DNA from: Comamonadaceae bacterium | GTDB lineage: Bacteria; Pseudomonadota; Gammaproteobacteria; Burkholderiales; Burkholderiaceae_C | Assembly: GCA_013297875.1 (NCBI GenBank) | Contig: JAAFIW010000018.1 | Span: 1-64,000 of the forward strand | Length of the DNA: 64,000 bases | Reading direction: 5' to 3' | Part shown: positions 36,501-44,834 of the stretch, one piece after another | Layout of the letters: every line of letters begins with the position of its first letter | Numbering within the stretch: the first letter of the stretch is position 1 | Made by a program: the position numbers and the translations under genes | The notes under the pieces: generated by a model | What the model was told of the DNA's origin: nothing | Database searches by the model: none | The model's input: the letters and a program-made list of their open reading frames with translations, nothing else

Positions 36501-37439
36501 TCACGCCAGCCCATACGTTTTGCGATACATCTCGCGCAGGTGCTCGCCCGCGCTGCACGCCGCGTAGCGCGCCACCCGCCCAGGCGGAATGCAACTCGCA
36601 ATGGGCTCCACCCGCGTTTCATAGTCGGGGCTGTAAAAAAACGGAATCGAGTAGCGCGGCAGGCCGCCGCTGTGCAGGTTGCGCACGCGGTGGGGGTTGG
36701 AGTGGTACAGGTCATTCGTCCAGCGCGGAATCATGTCGCCCAGGTTCACCACCAGGGTGCCGGCCATCGGCGTGGCTGCCACCCAGGTGCCGTCGGGCAT
36801 GCAGACTTCCAGGCCGCCGTGCGCATCTTGGGCCAGCAGGGTCATTGCGCCCCAGTCGGTGTGGGTGCCTGCGCCAAAGGTGTCGGCGCTGGCATCGGGC
36901 GGCTGCGGTGGGTAGCGCAGCAGGCGCAAGGTCACCATCGGGTCGCCTGCGGTGGCCTTGAAAAAGTCTTCTGGCAGCTGTAGCGACAGCGCCAGCAACT
37001 GCATCAGGCGCTGCACCAGCGCCAGCATGGCCGCGATGTAGGCCTCGCACTGCGCGGCCATTTCGGGTAGTTGCTCGGGCCAATGGTTGGCGCCGTAAGA
37101 CTGGTAGCCTTTTTGCACATAGGGGTGCTGGTCGTCGCTGTACAGGCCGCAATAAAAGCTCTCTTTCAAGTCCGGCTTGGCGGCAGCGTCCAGCGTTTGC
37201 TCGCCCAGGCCTTCGTAGCCGCGCATCGCGCGCGAGTGACGCAACGAGATGCGGTCTTTGTCGGCCTGGGGCAGATCGAAAAAGCGCTGGGTCATCGCCA
37301 TTTGCGCATCAATCAGCGGCTGCGCCACACCGTGGTGCGACACATAAAAAAAGCCCGAGGCCATCGCCGCTTCGCGCATCTGCGCCGCGACGCGGGCACT
37401 GTCCGCGCGCAAGTCAATCACCGGGATTTTCAGGGCCAT
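36501..37439 (-). CDS. isopenicillin N synthase-like Fe(II) oxygenase
   Basis: A 2-oxoglutarate/Fe(II)-dependent oxygenase family member of 312 aa. The DIOX_N part begins KIPVIDLRADSARVAAQMRE. The iron ligands are in GTHTDWGAMTLL and the His of NPHRVRNL; RYSIPFF carries the Arg-x-Ser that binds the cosubstrate. The ATG at 37439 is chosen over TTG 37445. Its substrate is not predictable; annotated relatives range from antibiotic to hormone metabolism. Confidence 0.85.
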   Translation of the reverse strand: MALKIPVIDLRADSARVAAQMREAAMASGFFYVSHHGVAQPLIDAQMAMTQRFFDLPQADKDRISLRHSRAMRGYEGLGEQTLDAAAKPDLKESFYCGLYSDDQHPYVQKGYQSYGANHWPEQLPEMAAQCEAYIAAMLALVQRLMQLLALSLQLPEDFFKATAGDPMVTLRLLRYPPQPPDASADTFGAGTHTDWGAMTLLAQDAHGGLEVCMPDGTWVAATPMAGTLVVNLGDMIPRWTNDLYHSNPHRVRNLHSGGLPRYSIPFFYSPDYETRVEPIASCIPPGRVARYAACSAGEHLREMYRKTYGLA

Positions 37440-37449
37440 TTCCAAGCCT

Positions 37450-37502
37450 TTTAGGGCTTATGTGCAGTACCAGAGGGCTCAAGCCGCTACATAAGCAGTA
37501 GC
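37450..37502 (+). repeat. dispersed element upstream of the IPNS-like gene
   Basis: GGCTCAAGCCGCTAC with a tail AGCAGTAGC, a divergent plus-orientation copy lying between two minus-strand genes. Confidence 0.6.
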
Positions 37503-37515
37503 AAAAAATGCAATC

Positions 37516-38544
37516 TCAAGCCTTCAACCGCCGATCGGCCGCCGACGGCAAAAACTTGTCGGTGAACACATCCGCCGCCGTCAGCGGTGTTTTCAAGCCA
37601 AAGGCCAGCACCGTTTCATCCAGCGTGGCTTGCACCCGTGCGGGGGTGGCCGCGCCCCAGCCGTTGGCGCGGGTTTCGGCCGTTCTCATCGTGCCGTCTA
37701 CGATGAGTTTCAAACGCTCAAACTCCAGCTCTTCATTGGCCAGCGGCTCGCGGGCCTTCACGGCGGCGGCGCCCGCCTTGGGGTCGGCCATCGCGTCTAC
37801 CCAGCCGCGGGTGGTGGCCCGCACAAAGGCGCGCATCGCGTCGGGCGACTCTTGCACGCTCTTGGGGTTGGCCACCAGGCCGTTGCCATAGGCATTCATG
37901 CCCAGCTCGGAGTAGCGAAACACCGTCAGCATTTCAGGCCCCATGCCGCGGGCTTTCAAATTCAGCAGGCCGGTGAAGAAAAAGTAAGCCGCGCCGTCAA
38001 AGTCGCCCTTCACAAACCGGGTGTCGCCAATATCAGGTGCCACGTTTTCCCATTTCACGCCGCTGGCATCGAACCCTTGGGCTTTGGCAAAAGCTGGGAA
38101 CAGCTTGCGCGAGGCGTTGAACGGCTGACCCAGCAAGGTTTTGCCCGCCAGATCGGCCGGTTTTTTAATCGGGCCGTCTTTGCGCACCATCACCGAATTG
38201 GGGTTCAGGTCGTATTGAATGCCCACGGCGGTGAGTTTGGCCGTCGGGTTGGCCGTGTTGAACTCGATCATGGTCGACAAGTCGGCCGAGGCCGCGTCAT
38301 ACGCGCCACCGGCCACCAGGCTGATGGCGGCCGCCGAGCCATTGCCCGTGTCAATCGTGATGTCCAGCCCCGCGTCTTTGTAATAGCCGCGCTGCTGCGC
38401 CAGCAGAAAACCAGCACCCGAGGCTTCAATTCGCCAGCCCAGGTTGAATTTGAATTTTTGCAGGCCTTGCGCGCGCAAGGCGGGGCTTGCGACAGCCAGT
38501 GCGCAGGCGCTGCCTGCCGCTTGAATGAGTGAACGACGTTTCAT
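37516..38544 (-). CDS. NMT1/THI5-like ABC transporter solute-binding protein
   Basis: A periplasmic binding protein of 342 aa. The start at 38544 (MKRRSLIQAAGSACALAVAS) gives a signal peptide ending LRAQ. The ligand-binding domain begins FKFNLGWRIEASGAGFLLAQ and includes the family's GYYKDAGLDITIDTGNG. It is clearly related to the solute-binding protein at 44835-45866, but no permease or ATPase is next to it; the nearest set lies 4.7 kb away beyond an accessory island. It may share that permease. Confidence 0.85.
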   Translation of the reverse strand: MKRRSLIQAAGSACALAVASPALRAQGLQKFKFNLGWRIEASGAGFLLAQQRGYYKDAGLDITIDTGNGSAAAISLVAGGAYDAASADLSTMIEFNTANPTAKLTAVGIQYDLNPNSVMVRKDGPIKKPADLAGKTLLGQPFNASRKLFPAFAKAQGFDASGVKWENVAPDIGDTRFVKGDFDGAAYFFFTGLLNLKARGMGPEMLTVFRYSELGMNAYGNGLVANPKSVQESPDAMRAFVRATTRGWVDAMADPKAGAAAVKAREPLANEELEFERLKLIVDGTMRTAETRANGWGAATPARVQATLDETVLAFGLKTPLTAADVFTDKFLPSAADRRLKA

Positions 38545-38988
38545 GGCGACTCCAAAAGGGGTTGAGACGCCTGTGGCTAAGCAGGTTTCGTACCAAATCA
38601 AGGCACGTGAGTACTACGTTATTGATAGCTGCTTGAGCAATGAATGCATGGGCTGGAGGCTGATTTGGCTTGAAAACACGAGAGTGATTGCGCACCAAGG
38701 CGTTTCGTCGGCACTGTCTTGGTTCCGTCTCCCGCTTGCGGGAGGGCTCGTCCAACACCGGCTCAGACCATTGCCTTCTCATATCCACGAGCTAGCCCGC
38801 ATATTTCACCGGGGCCGCCGTTTTGAAGCGTTTTCATTAGGAAAGTCTGCGTTTTCCTAAAATCCAAATTGGATTCCATCACAACGGCTTAAGCGTGCCG
38901 CATCGTTTTGGCGGGCGCCTGAGCGCACAAGCCTCCTCCCCAATAGCCAGTGCTATTGGGTCGTCACCTTGCGCACCCATGCATCCCG
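38545..38988. other. intergenic region with repeats, no gene seen
   Basis: This 444-bp gap holds a GCTCAAGCAGCTAT element and most of a 242-bp inverted-repeat element. A small hairpin TTAGGAAA/TTTCCTAA lies at 38837-38860. Confidence 0.6.
38611..38677 (-). repeat. GCTCAAGCAGCTAT-type dispersed element
   Basis: GTACTACGTTATTGATAGC, then TGCTTGAGCAATGAATGC and GATTTGGCTTGAAA, upstream of the solute-binding protein start. Confidence 0.8.
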
Positions 38989-39033
38989 CTAAAACGCGCG
39001 GCCCACGCTGCCCCGATGAAATATGCGGGCTAG
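38792..39033. repeat. 242-bp MITE-like element with 24-bp inverted ends
   Basis: CTAGCCCGCATATTTCACCG(GGGC) at 38792-38815 pairs with 39010-39033, one mismatch in 24. The right end lies inside the following gene and encodes its C-terminus. There is no transposase and no obvious target-site duplication. Confidence 0.65.
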
Positions 39034-39714
39034 AACGATGCGTTCCGATGGGCTGAGCAGGTGCTGCGCTACCCCGATGGCAAACAGGGCGTGCTGCAGG
39101 CAGGTAGCTGCTTGTGACCACGGATGGCGAAAGGATTGCTCGTCGTTTTCTATGACAAAAGCTGCATCACCTGCGATCTCTCGTGCGCGCTGGGCGAGCT
39201 GCGCGTACAGGACGGAGGGCGCTTGACCGACCGGCGACCCGGGTCGCTTGGCACCCATGGCGATGATGCCCGCATGGTTCTGCCCCACAAACGGCGATGC
39301 AGGGTCGGTGCTGGCAAGCCACCGATCCCACGCCGCGTTGTGCATGCGAGCAGCTTCGTCATCTTGCGACTCTGCGAGCGCGGCCACGGTCTCGGCCGTC
39401 AGTTGCGAAATCCGGTTCAAAAAATCAACAACGGCCTGGCCATTGTGTTGGAACAACATAGCCAGTGGAAGCTCTTGCAATACATCAACAGCAGTGGCAC
39501 GCGTGTAGCCGGCGTATGACAGTGGCTGCTGCGCAGCGCTGTGCAGTACGCGGACTTTCCACAGTCGACCGGGCCACCTCGCCAGAACCGCCGACTCAGG
39601 TGTGTGGTCAACAACGATCCAAGGCGGCTCGTCCACCGCGCTTCCAATTTTCGCGCCGGAGGCAGCTACGGTCATGAGGCTGTCGCTGCCTTTGCCAACA
39701 TAGACGAAGCCCAT
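38989..39714 (-). CDS. uncharacterised protein of the ATP-grasp operon
   Basis: A 241-aa protein of unknown family. The ATG at 39714 is preceded by AAGGTGAG at a good distance; GTG 39753 is an alternative. It begins MGFVYVGKGSDSLMTVAASG, has a central mixed region (WIVVDHTPESAVLARWPGRL) and a helical C-terminal half. The tail LARIFHRGSVGRAF is encoded by the end of an inverted-repeat element, so the original C-terminus is probably lost. The GTG start lies 5 bp after the ATP-grasp stop, so the two are likely co-transcribed. Confidence 0.65.
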   Translation of the reverse strand: MGFVYVGKGSDSLMTVAASGAKIGSAVDEPPWIVVDHTPESAVLARWPGRLWKVRVLHSAAQQPLSYAGYTRATAVDVLQELPLAMLFQHNGQAVVDFLNRISQLTAETVAALAESQDDEAARMHNAAWDRWLASTDPASPFVGQNHAGIIAMGAKRPGSPVGQAPSVLYAQLAQRAREIAGDAAFVIENDEQSFRHPWSQAATCLQHALFAIGVAQHLLSPSERIVLARIFHRGSVGRAF

Positions 39715-39758
39715 GATCTCACCTTGTGAACCGCTTGGCAGGTGGTCAGCCACGATGG

Positions 39759-40592
39759 CTAAGCCTCTCCGTCAGACTCAGGCACAACTTGCGCGAGCAC
39801 TTGCTGCCAAAGTGCCTGGGGTGGAATGCCGACATAGCCGGACTCTTGCGCATCATTGCATTCGATCACGATCCAGCGGCCGGCTGCTGTTTTCGCGAAA
39901 TCGATGACCAGGAATGGAACCTTCAGGCGTATTGCTGCTTGCTGTGCGACCGCCAGGCCAACCTCTGCGTCGGGGCATTCGTAAGGCGCCACTTGATACC
40001 AGTAGCGCCCCCAGCCAACGCACGCCCCGTGCCACCAGAAGGACCTGTACTCGACGGAAGGCTGCACCTTGCCTGGCACGCTGCCCGCCACTGGGGCGAG
40101 CGGAACGAACTCGCGAATGACAGGCTTTTGCCAATGAAGAATCGCGTCGTTGCGGTATTGCTGTGCGGCCCATTCGTAGTGGGATCGGTCTCGAATGATT
40201 GACAGATCGGGGTTGTGTTTGCTGGTTTGCCGTGACCCCTTCATGAACAGCGGCCAGCGGAAGCTGGACTCGATCTCTTCAGCGCTGGGCAGCGCATCAA
40301 AGACTTGCGTTCGAGGCGTGAACTCTTTCAGCAAGGGATACCAACTTTCCAGCTCGCTGGCGCGGGTGTGCTCGGCCGGTGAATTCACCAGCCGAAGCCC
40401 CATGGCCAGCTTGTCGTTGAACTCGGCCGCGTAGTCTGCGATGGGCCCTATTCGCAGCACACAGAGCTCTTCTCGTTCGATCCGGTACGGATGGTCGCAA
40501 GCAAAGTGCAAATCGAAATTGAAGTCATACGCCGATACACCAACCGCCTCGCTGAGGACGATGAATTTCCCTTCAATGCGCGCGAGGTTCAC
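39759..40592 (-). CDS. ATP-grasp domain protein (R2K-like)
   Basis: Predicted 277 aa, GTG start. ATP-grasp features: a lid/strand segment SSFRWPLFMKGSRQTSK, the acceptor stretch PVIREFVPLAP, and the metal-binding end FLVIDFAKTAAGRWIVIECND. These proteins join a carboxylate to an amine using ATP. The pattern resembles the R2K clade (DUF4343-like), linked by comparative genomics to peptide-tagging systems. Neighbours on both sides are on the same strand within 25 bp, so an operon is likely. Confidence 0.75.
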   Translation of the reverse strand: MNLARIEGKFIVLSEAVGVSAYDFNFDLHFACDHPYRIEREELCVLRIGPIADYAAEFNDKLAMGLRLVNSPAEHTRASELESWYPLLKEFTPRTQVFDALPSAEEIESSFRWPLFMKGSRQTSKHNPDLSIIRDRSHYEWAAQQYRNDAILHWQKPVIREFVPLAPVAGSVPGKVQPSVEYRSFWWHGACVGWGRYWYQVAPYECPDAEVGLAVAQQAAIRLKVPFLVIDFAKTAAGRWIVIECNDAQESGYVGIPPQALWQQVLAQVVPESDGEA

Positions 40593-40616
40593 CGGATTCG
40601 ATGCCTGACGTTCGCG

Positions 40617-41039
40617 TCAAGGCGAATTCAGGTAGCCGATGTTGTGCTCGGCGTTGAACTCAACCAAAGGCCCCGCATGCACATGCTCCCGCTGCACCCG
40701 CTCACTCGCCCCAAAGTAGACAAACGCCTGCAGAGGCAACGCGTTCTGCGCACCGACTTTCTGAACCTGAATCTCCACCCGGGCGTACCAACCCGCTTCG
40801 TCGATTTGCTCCAGTACATCCATGTCACGCAGCACCTGCGCATTGACCTGGAACACCTGGCCCAGCACGTGTTCGCCAGTCCCCGGCTGGTTGACGAGCC
40901 ACGGAAGAAAGGGCTCGCCAATGATGTACAGCGGGTATTTCTGCACCGTGCGGAACGTGCCGGGTACGCGGTGGCCGGCGTTGATGCCGAAGTTCGCGAA
41001 GCCCTCTTTTAGGGTGCCGTAGACGAAGACGTGGGTCAT
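40617..41039 (-). CDS. gamma-glutamylcyclotransferase-like (AIG2 fold) protein
   Basis: A 140-aa protein. The N-terminal VFVYGTLKEGFANFG is the AIG2/GGCT signature, followed by GEPFLPWLVNQPGTGEHVLG and MDVLEQIDEAGWYARVEI. Family members release 5-oxoproline from gamma-glutamyl amines or reverse such conjugates. It is the first gene of the operon, 24 bp upstream of the ATP-grasp gene; together they suggest making and removing amide-linked groups. Confidence 0.82.
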   Translation of the reverse strand: MTHVFVYGTLKEGFANFGINAGHRVPGTFRTVQKYPLYIIGEPFLPWLVNQPGTGEHVLGQVFQVNAQVLRDMDVLEQIDEAGWYARVEIQVQKVGAQNALPLQAFVYFGASERVQREHVHAGPLVEFNAEHNIGYLNSP

Positions 41040-41153
41040 TGGGTTTGGCTCAGAAGGTATGCGGCTGCGGCGCGAGGGGTTGAAGGAACCATAGCCACGC
41101 TTTTACCGCTATGCAGAAGTCCTAAAGTGACTGTTACGTACAGGCTTTCAAAT

Positions 41154-42323
41154 TCATCTGGCAGAAGATCGTCTAGCGATTACTTGTCTATTGAGCGTCG
41201 CTGCAAGTTTGCAGCCGATTATTTTTGCCAACTCCACCGGTACAGCATTTCCAATTTGACGCATCGCTTCACCCCACGCACCTTTTATGACAAAACTATC
41301 TGGAAACGTTTGAATTCTCTTTGCCTCAAAGACAGTGAAGTAGCGAATGCTCCCATCTGCGTATCGGATCATATTTTCACCTCCGGGAACTCCGTGGCCA
41401 CCGGCTTTAATTGTTTTTGAAGGCCAATCGTAGTCACTGCCGGTGTGTCCTGGGTAGCTACGCGCTCCAGATTTGAAAATATGATCAGGAATGCAGTGCG
41501 TCGAGCACGGTGACGGAACATCTTTTAGAGTATCTCGTACGGTCTTCCACGGCAAAAGTGTAGGCTCAAAAAAACCATATTTTTCTTTCAGCTTGAAGAC
41601 TTTCTCTTGAATGACGGGATCAGTAGACGAATATTCATTCAGAGGCCGAATGTCATGGCTTTTCCAATACTCTCCGGAAACATACATATCCCACAGCAGG
41701 CGGTCTTCGGAATGAGTGGCTTCTGGGAATGACCAGTCTTTCTCAAGGTCTGCGCGAACTCCGACAATGACAACCCTTTCGCGCGTCTGAGGAACTCCAT
41801 AATCGGCCGCATTTAGAAGTTTGAATTGAACGTTGTATCGAACCCCTACGTATGGAAGTGTTTTAATCTTGCGAAGTTGAGCAAGATGTTCCTGCCAGCC
41901 CACTCTAGATCCTACAGAAAACCCCGGGTAGGTTAAGCGCAGGATGATGTACTCGAAGTAATCTGAGAATGTCGGACGCAGCAAACCCTTAACGTTCTCA
42001 AATACGAATGCTTGAGGTGTAAGTTTTTCGATAGCTCGAATTGCATAAGGAAACATATCTCTATTGTCTTGATGTGCTTTGTGTTTTCCTCCAAGGGAAA
42101 ATGGCTGGCAAGGAGGCCCACCTGCGACGACATCGATATGCTCAAGATCACTTAGATCGAAGTCTTTAATATCCCCAAAAAAAATCTTGCTTGCCTCGAA
42201 ATTCTCTGCCAATGACAAGCATGCGTGCTTGTTGAATTCGACGAATGCAGAGTGTTCAAAGCCGGATAACTCAAGACCTTTTGCGAGGCCTCCTGCGCCA
42301 GAGAAAAGTTCTAGTGTGCGCAT
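41154..42323 (-). CDS. C5-cytosine DNA methyltransferase
   Basis: The modification enzyme of a type II system, 389 aa. The conserved motifs appear in order: I (LFSGAGGLAKGLELSGF), IV with the catalytic Cys (GGPPCQPFSLGG), VI (FENVKG) and VIII (QTRERVVIVG), then a variable target-recognition region and the C-terminal motifs IX-X. It starts 5 bp after the endonuclease stop. Base composition is visibly lower in GC than the flanking genes, suggesting horizontal transfer. Confidence 0.95.
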   Translation of the reverse strand: MRTLELFSGAGGLAKGLELSGFEHSAFVEFNKHACLSLAENFEASKIFFGDIKDFDLSDLEHIDVVAGGPPCQPFSLGGKHKAHQDNRDMFPYAIRAIEKLTPQAFVFENVKGLLRPTFSDYFEYIILRLTYPGFSVGSRVGWQEHLAQLRKIKTLPYVGVRYNVQFKLLNAADYGVPQTRERVVIVGVRADLEKDWSFPEATHSEDRLLWDMYVSGEYWKSHDIRPLNEYSSTDPVIQEKVFKLKEKYGFFEPTLLPWKTVRDTLKDVPSPCSTHCIPDHIFKSGARSYPGHTGSDYDWPSKTIKAGGHGVPGGENMIRYADGSIRYFTVFEAKRIQTFPDSFVIKGAWGEAMRQIGNAVPVELAKIIGCKLAATLNRQVIARRSSAR

Positions 42324-42328
42324 TTTAT

Positions 42329-42967
42329 TTATCCAATCTTGGTGAGATGGCGTTCAATGTTGGAGAGAATAACCGCTTTGGTTTTTGGTGTGCCCTTGCA
42401 TTTTTCTGCCCATGTGCGACCTTGGTGCAGTACGTCCCAGTCTGATTTGGCTTGCTCAAATCTTCCTTTGCCTGGAGTATGGTTTCCAAAACCGTCGACA
42501 GCTGTATTCCAAAGAGGTCTGTTTATTTTTATCAATGCGGCCTCTACGGTGCTGATCATGTCGGAACTCTCTTGTTCAAAAATAACAAATCGACAAGAGA
42601 AGTCTTTTAGCAACAAATCTGCACCAGCAGCAATGTTGCGGCTATGTTCCTTGAGGCGATTAACAAGCTCCTTCGATTGTGTACTTTTACTATCAGAAAT
42701 ACGTGCTTGCCTCCATCCCTTCGGTACAGCTTTGCCTACGTAAATTGGAAAACCATAGGATAGCCTATTCAATTCTGAGTATTTTTTGTAGAGCAAGTTA
42801 CGGCCTGTGTAGTACAGGGCGTAGACGCCGGTGCCCACAAACGTCGCTGGCGGTGGGAGGGCATGGACTGGGGTACCATTAAAAAAGCGAACGGCGTCTT
42901 TGACAAGTTCAGCGAAAGCATCGTTTGTGTATACGTGTTCATTGCGGTCAAAAGCGGCAGACTTCAT
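42329..42967 (-). CDS. Eco29kI-like restriction endonuclease, GIY-YIG fold
   Basis: Predicted 212 aa. The start at 42967 (MKSAAFDRNEHVYTND) is chosen over an upstream start. The GIY-YIG hallmark is GVYALYYTG...FPIYVGKAVPKGWR; the SKELVNRLKEHSRNI and EAALIKINRPLWNT segments fit the Eco29kI family. That family cuts CCGCGG, so this specificity is an inference by family. It precedes the methyltransferase gene, and both have low GC. No controller gene is present. Confidence 0.85.
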   Translation of the reverse strand: MKSAAFDRNEHVYTNDAFAELVKDAVRFFNGTPVHALPPPATFVGTGVYALYYTGRNLLYKKYSELNRLSYGFPIYVGKAVPKGWRQARISDSKSTQSKELVNRLKEHSRNIAAGADLLLKDFSCRFVIFEQESSDMISTVEAALIKINRPLWNTAVDGFGNHTPGKGRFEQAKSDWDVLHQGRTWAEKCKGTPKTKAVILSNIERHLTKIG

Positions 42968-43030
42968 GTGGGCTGATTGATATAGGTTGTGTTTGTCGAT
43001 TTTCAAACGCTGCGCGAAATAAGGCCACCG

Positions 43031-43060
43031 GGGGCATAACCGGGCATAACCGGGCATAAC
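43031..43060. repeat. 10-bp tandem repeat upstream of the restriction gene
   Basis: Three copies of CGGGCATAAC (the first GGGGCATAAC), 64-93 bp upstream of the endonuclease start. It may be a regulatory site or a simple expansion. Confidence 0.6.
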
Positions 43061-43222
43061 CCTAATATTCCGAGACAGCACCATGATCCCACAACATGGC
43101 ACTTCTCGCCCTCACATCACAGAACCAAATCGCCTGAAACCCGCATGCAATCAGGCTTGGCGCAGGTAAGCTCTTCGATTTTGTGTTCGCAGAGTTCAAA
43201 AAGCGTAACCCGACCCCACCCA

Positions 43223-43993
43223 TCACTCATTCTGCGACCCCCGATGCGCCCACCCCGTCGTGTGTTTCTCAACATAGCTAAACAGCTCATACATCACCAT
43301 CGCCATCGCCCCCACCACCACCAGCCCGCTGAAGGCCAGGCCCATTTGCATGGCGGAGCCGGCGGAAATCAGCAGGTAGCCTATGCCTTCGTTGGCGGCG
43401 GTCATTTCTGACACGGTGGTGCCGACAAAGGCCAGGGTGATGGCGATTTTGAGGGAGCCGAAAAAGTAGGGCATGGAGCGGGGCAGGCCGACTTTCATCA
43501 GCACGTCCCAGCGCTTGGCGCCCAGCACGCGCAGCACGTCTTCCAGCTCGGGCTCCAGGGTGGCCAGGCCGGTGGCGATGTTGACCATGATGGGGAAAAA
43601 CGAGATGAGAAAGGCCGTGAGAATGGCCGGGCCGATGCCGATGCCAAACCACACCACCAAAATAGGCACAAAGGCGGCTTTGGGCAGGGCGTTAAACGCG
43701 GTCATCAGCGGGTACACCGCTGCATAGGCCAGGCGCGAGCTGCCGATGATGAAGCCCAGCAGCACGCCCACCACAATGGCAATGCCAAAACCGGCCAGCG
43801 TGACCCAGAAGGTGCGCCAGGCGTGGCCGGCAATGACTTCTTTGAACTCCCAGGTTTGCGTGGCAATGCGCCAGGGGCTGGGGAAAATAAAGTCAGACAC
43901 CTTGAACACGGTGCACACGAATTGCCACAACGCAATCACCAGCACCAGCAAGACCCAGGGTGCCCAGAATTCGAGTTGTCTGCTGGTTTTCAT
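43223..43993 (-). CDS. ABC transporter permease (NitT/TauT-like)
   Basis: A six-helix inner-membrane protein of 256 aa. The cytoplasmic EAA loop that contacts the ATPase is visible near the middle (VLGAKRWDVLMKVGLPRSMP). N-terminal WVLLVLVIALWQFVCTVF is helix 1. Its 5' end overlaps the ATPase gene stop by 4 bp, so they form one operon with the solute-binding gene. The substrate is likely a purine-degradation product by context, which is an inference. Confidence 0.88.
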   Translation of the reverse strand: MKTSRQLEFWAPWVLLVLVIALWQFVCTVFKVSDFIFPSPWRIATQTWEFKEVIAGHAWRTFWVTLAGFGIAIVVGVLLGFIIGSSRLAYAAVYPLMTAFNALPKAAFVPILVVWFGIGIGPAILTAFLISFFPIMVNIATGLATLEPELEDVLRVLGAKRWDVLMKVGLPRSMPYFFGSLKIAITLAFVGTTVSEMTAANEGIGYLLISAGSAMQMGLAFSGLVVVGAMAMVMYELFSYVEKHTTGWAHRGSQNE

Positions 43994-44832
43994 TTGATGG
44001 TTCCCACAGCCTTGCGGTGCGCGCCAATGTGCCCGCGCAGCTCGTGCACGATCTCGGTGAAGTGCGGTGTGTAGGTCACTTCCAGGTCGCGCGGGCGGGG
44101 CAGGTCAATTTGCCGCTTGGTCACAAAGCGGCCGGGGCTGCTGCTCATGCAGTACACGGTGTCGGCCAGAAACACGCTTTCGCGCAGGTCGTGCGTGACC
44201 AGAATCACGTTGAAGTTTTGCGCGGCATGCAGGTCGCGCAGCGCGCACCACAGCTCTTCGCGGGTGAAGGCGTCGAGCGCGCCAAAGGGCTCGTCGAGTA
44301 GCAGCATTTTGGGCTCGTGCACCAGGGCGCGGCAGATGCTGGCGCGCTGCTGCATGCCGCCGGATAGCTGCCAGGGAAACTTGTCTTCGTAGCCACCCAG
44401 GCCGACGGACTGCAGGAGCTTGCGGGCGCGCTCTTCAAACTCTTTGCGCTTGCTTTTGAATTGGCTGCGGTAGGGCTCGACAATTTCCAGCGGCAGCAGC
44501 ACGTTGTCGACCGTGGTCCGCCAGGGCAGCAAGGAGGGCGCTTGAAACGCCATGCCCGAGATTTTCAAAGGCCCGGTGACTGGTGCACCATCGATGTGAA
44601 TCGTGCCCTTGCTGGGCATCTTCAAGCCCGTGGCCATCTTCATGAAGGTGGATTTGCCGCAGCCCGACGGGCCGACTATGGCGATGAACTCACCGCGCGC
44701 CACCTGCAGGCTGATGTCTTCCACCGCAAAGTGGTTTTGCGCCAGCAACTCGTCGTTGTAGGCCAGCCAGACGTTTTGAAAGTCTACAAATGGTGCATGG
44801 GCTGCACCAGCGTTGTGCGCAGCGGAAGTCAC
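43990..44832 (-). CDS. ABC transporter ATP-binding protein (NitT/TauT-like)
   Basis: The energising subunit, 280 aa. Walker A is VGPSGCGKSTFMK, the ABC signature is QLSGGMQQRASIC and Walker B is MLLLDEPFGALD. The H-loop follows in ILVTHDLRESVF. It overlaps the permease start by 4 bp and follows the solute-binding gene by 2 bp, giving the order binding protein, ATPase, permease. Confidence 0.92.
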   Translation of the reverse strand: MTSAAHNAGAAHAPFVDFQNVWLAYNDELLAQNHFAVEDISLQVARGEFIAIVGPSGCGKSTFMKMATGLKMPSKGTIHIDGAPVTGPLKISGMAFQAPSLLPWRTTVDNVLLPLEIVEPYRSQFKSKRKEFEERARKLLQSVGLGGYEDKFPWQLSGGMQQRASICRALVHEPKMLLLDEPFGALDAFTREELWCALRDLHAAQNFNVILVTHDLRESVFLADTVYCMSSSPGRFVTKRQIDLPRPRDLEVTYTPHFTEIVHELRGHIGAHRKAVGTIK

Positions 44833-44834
44833 CG

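Noticed and set aside
39100-39115. Short match TAGCTGCTTGTG in the 241-aa unknown protein gene
   Set aside because: Only about 13 bases match, without the flanks; too short to call a copy.
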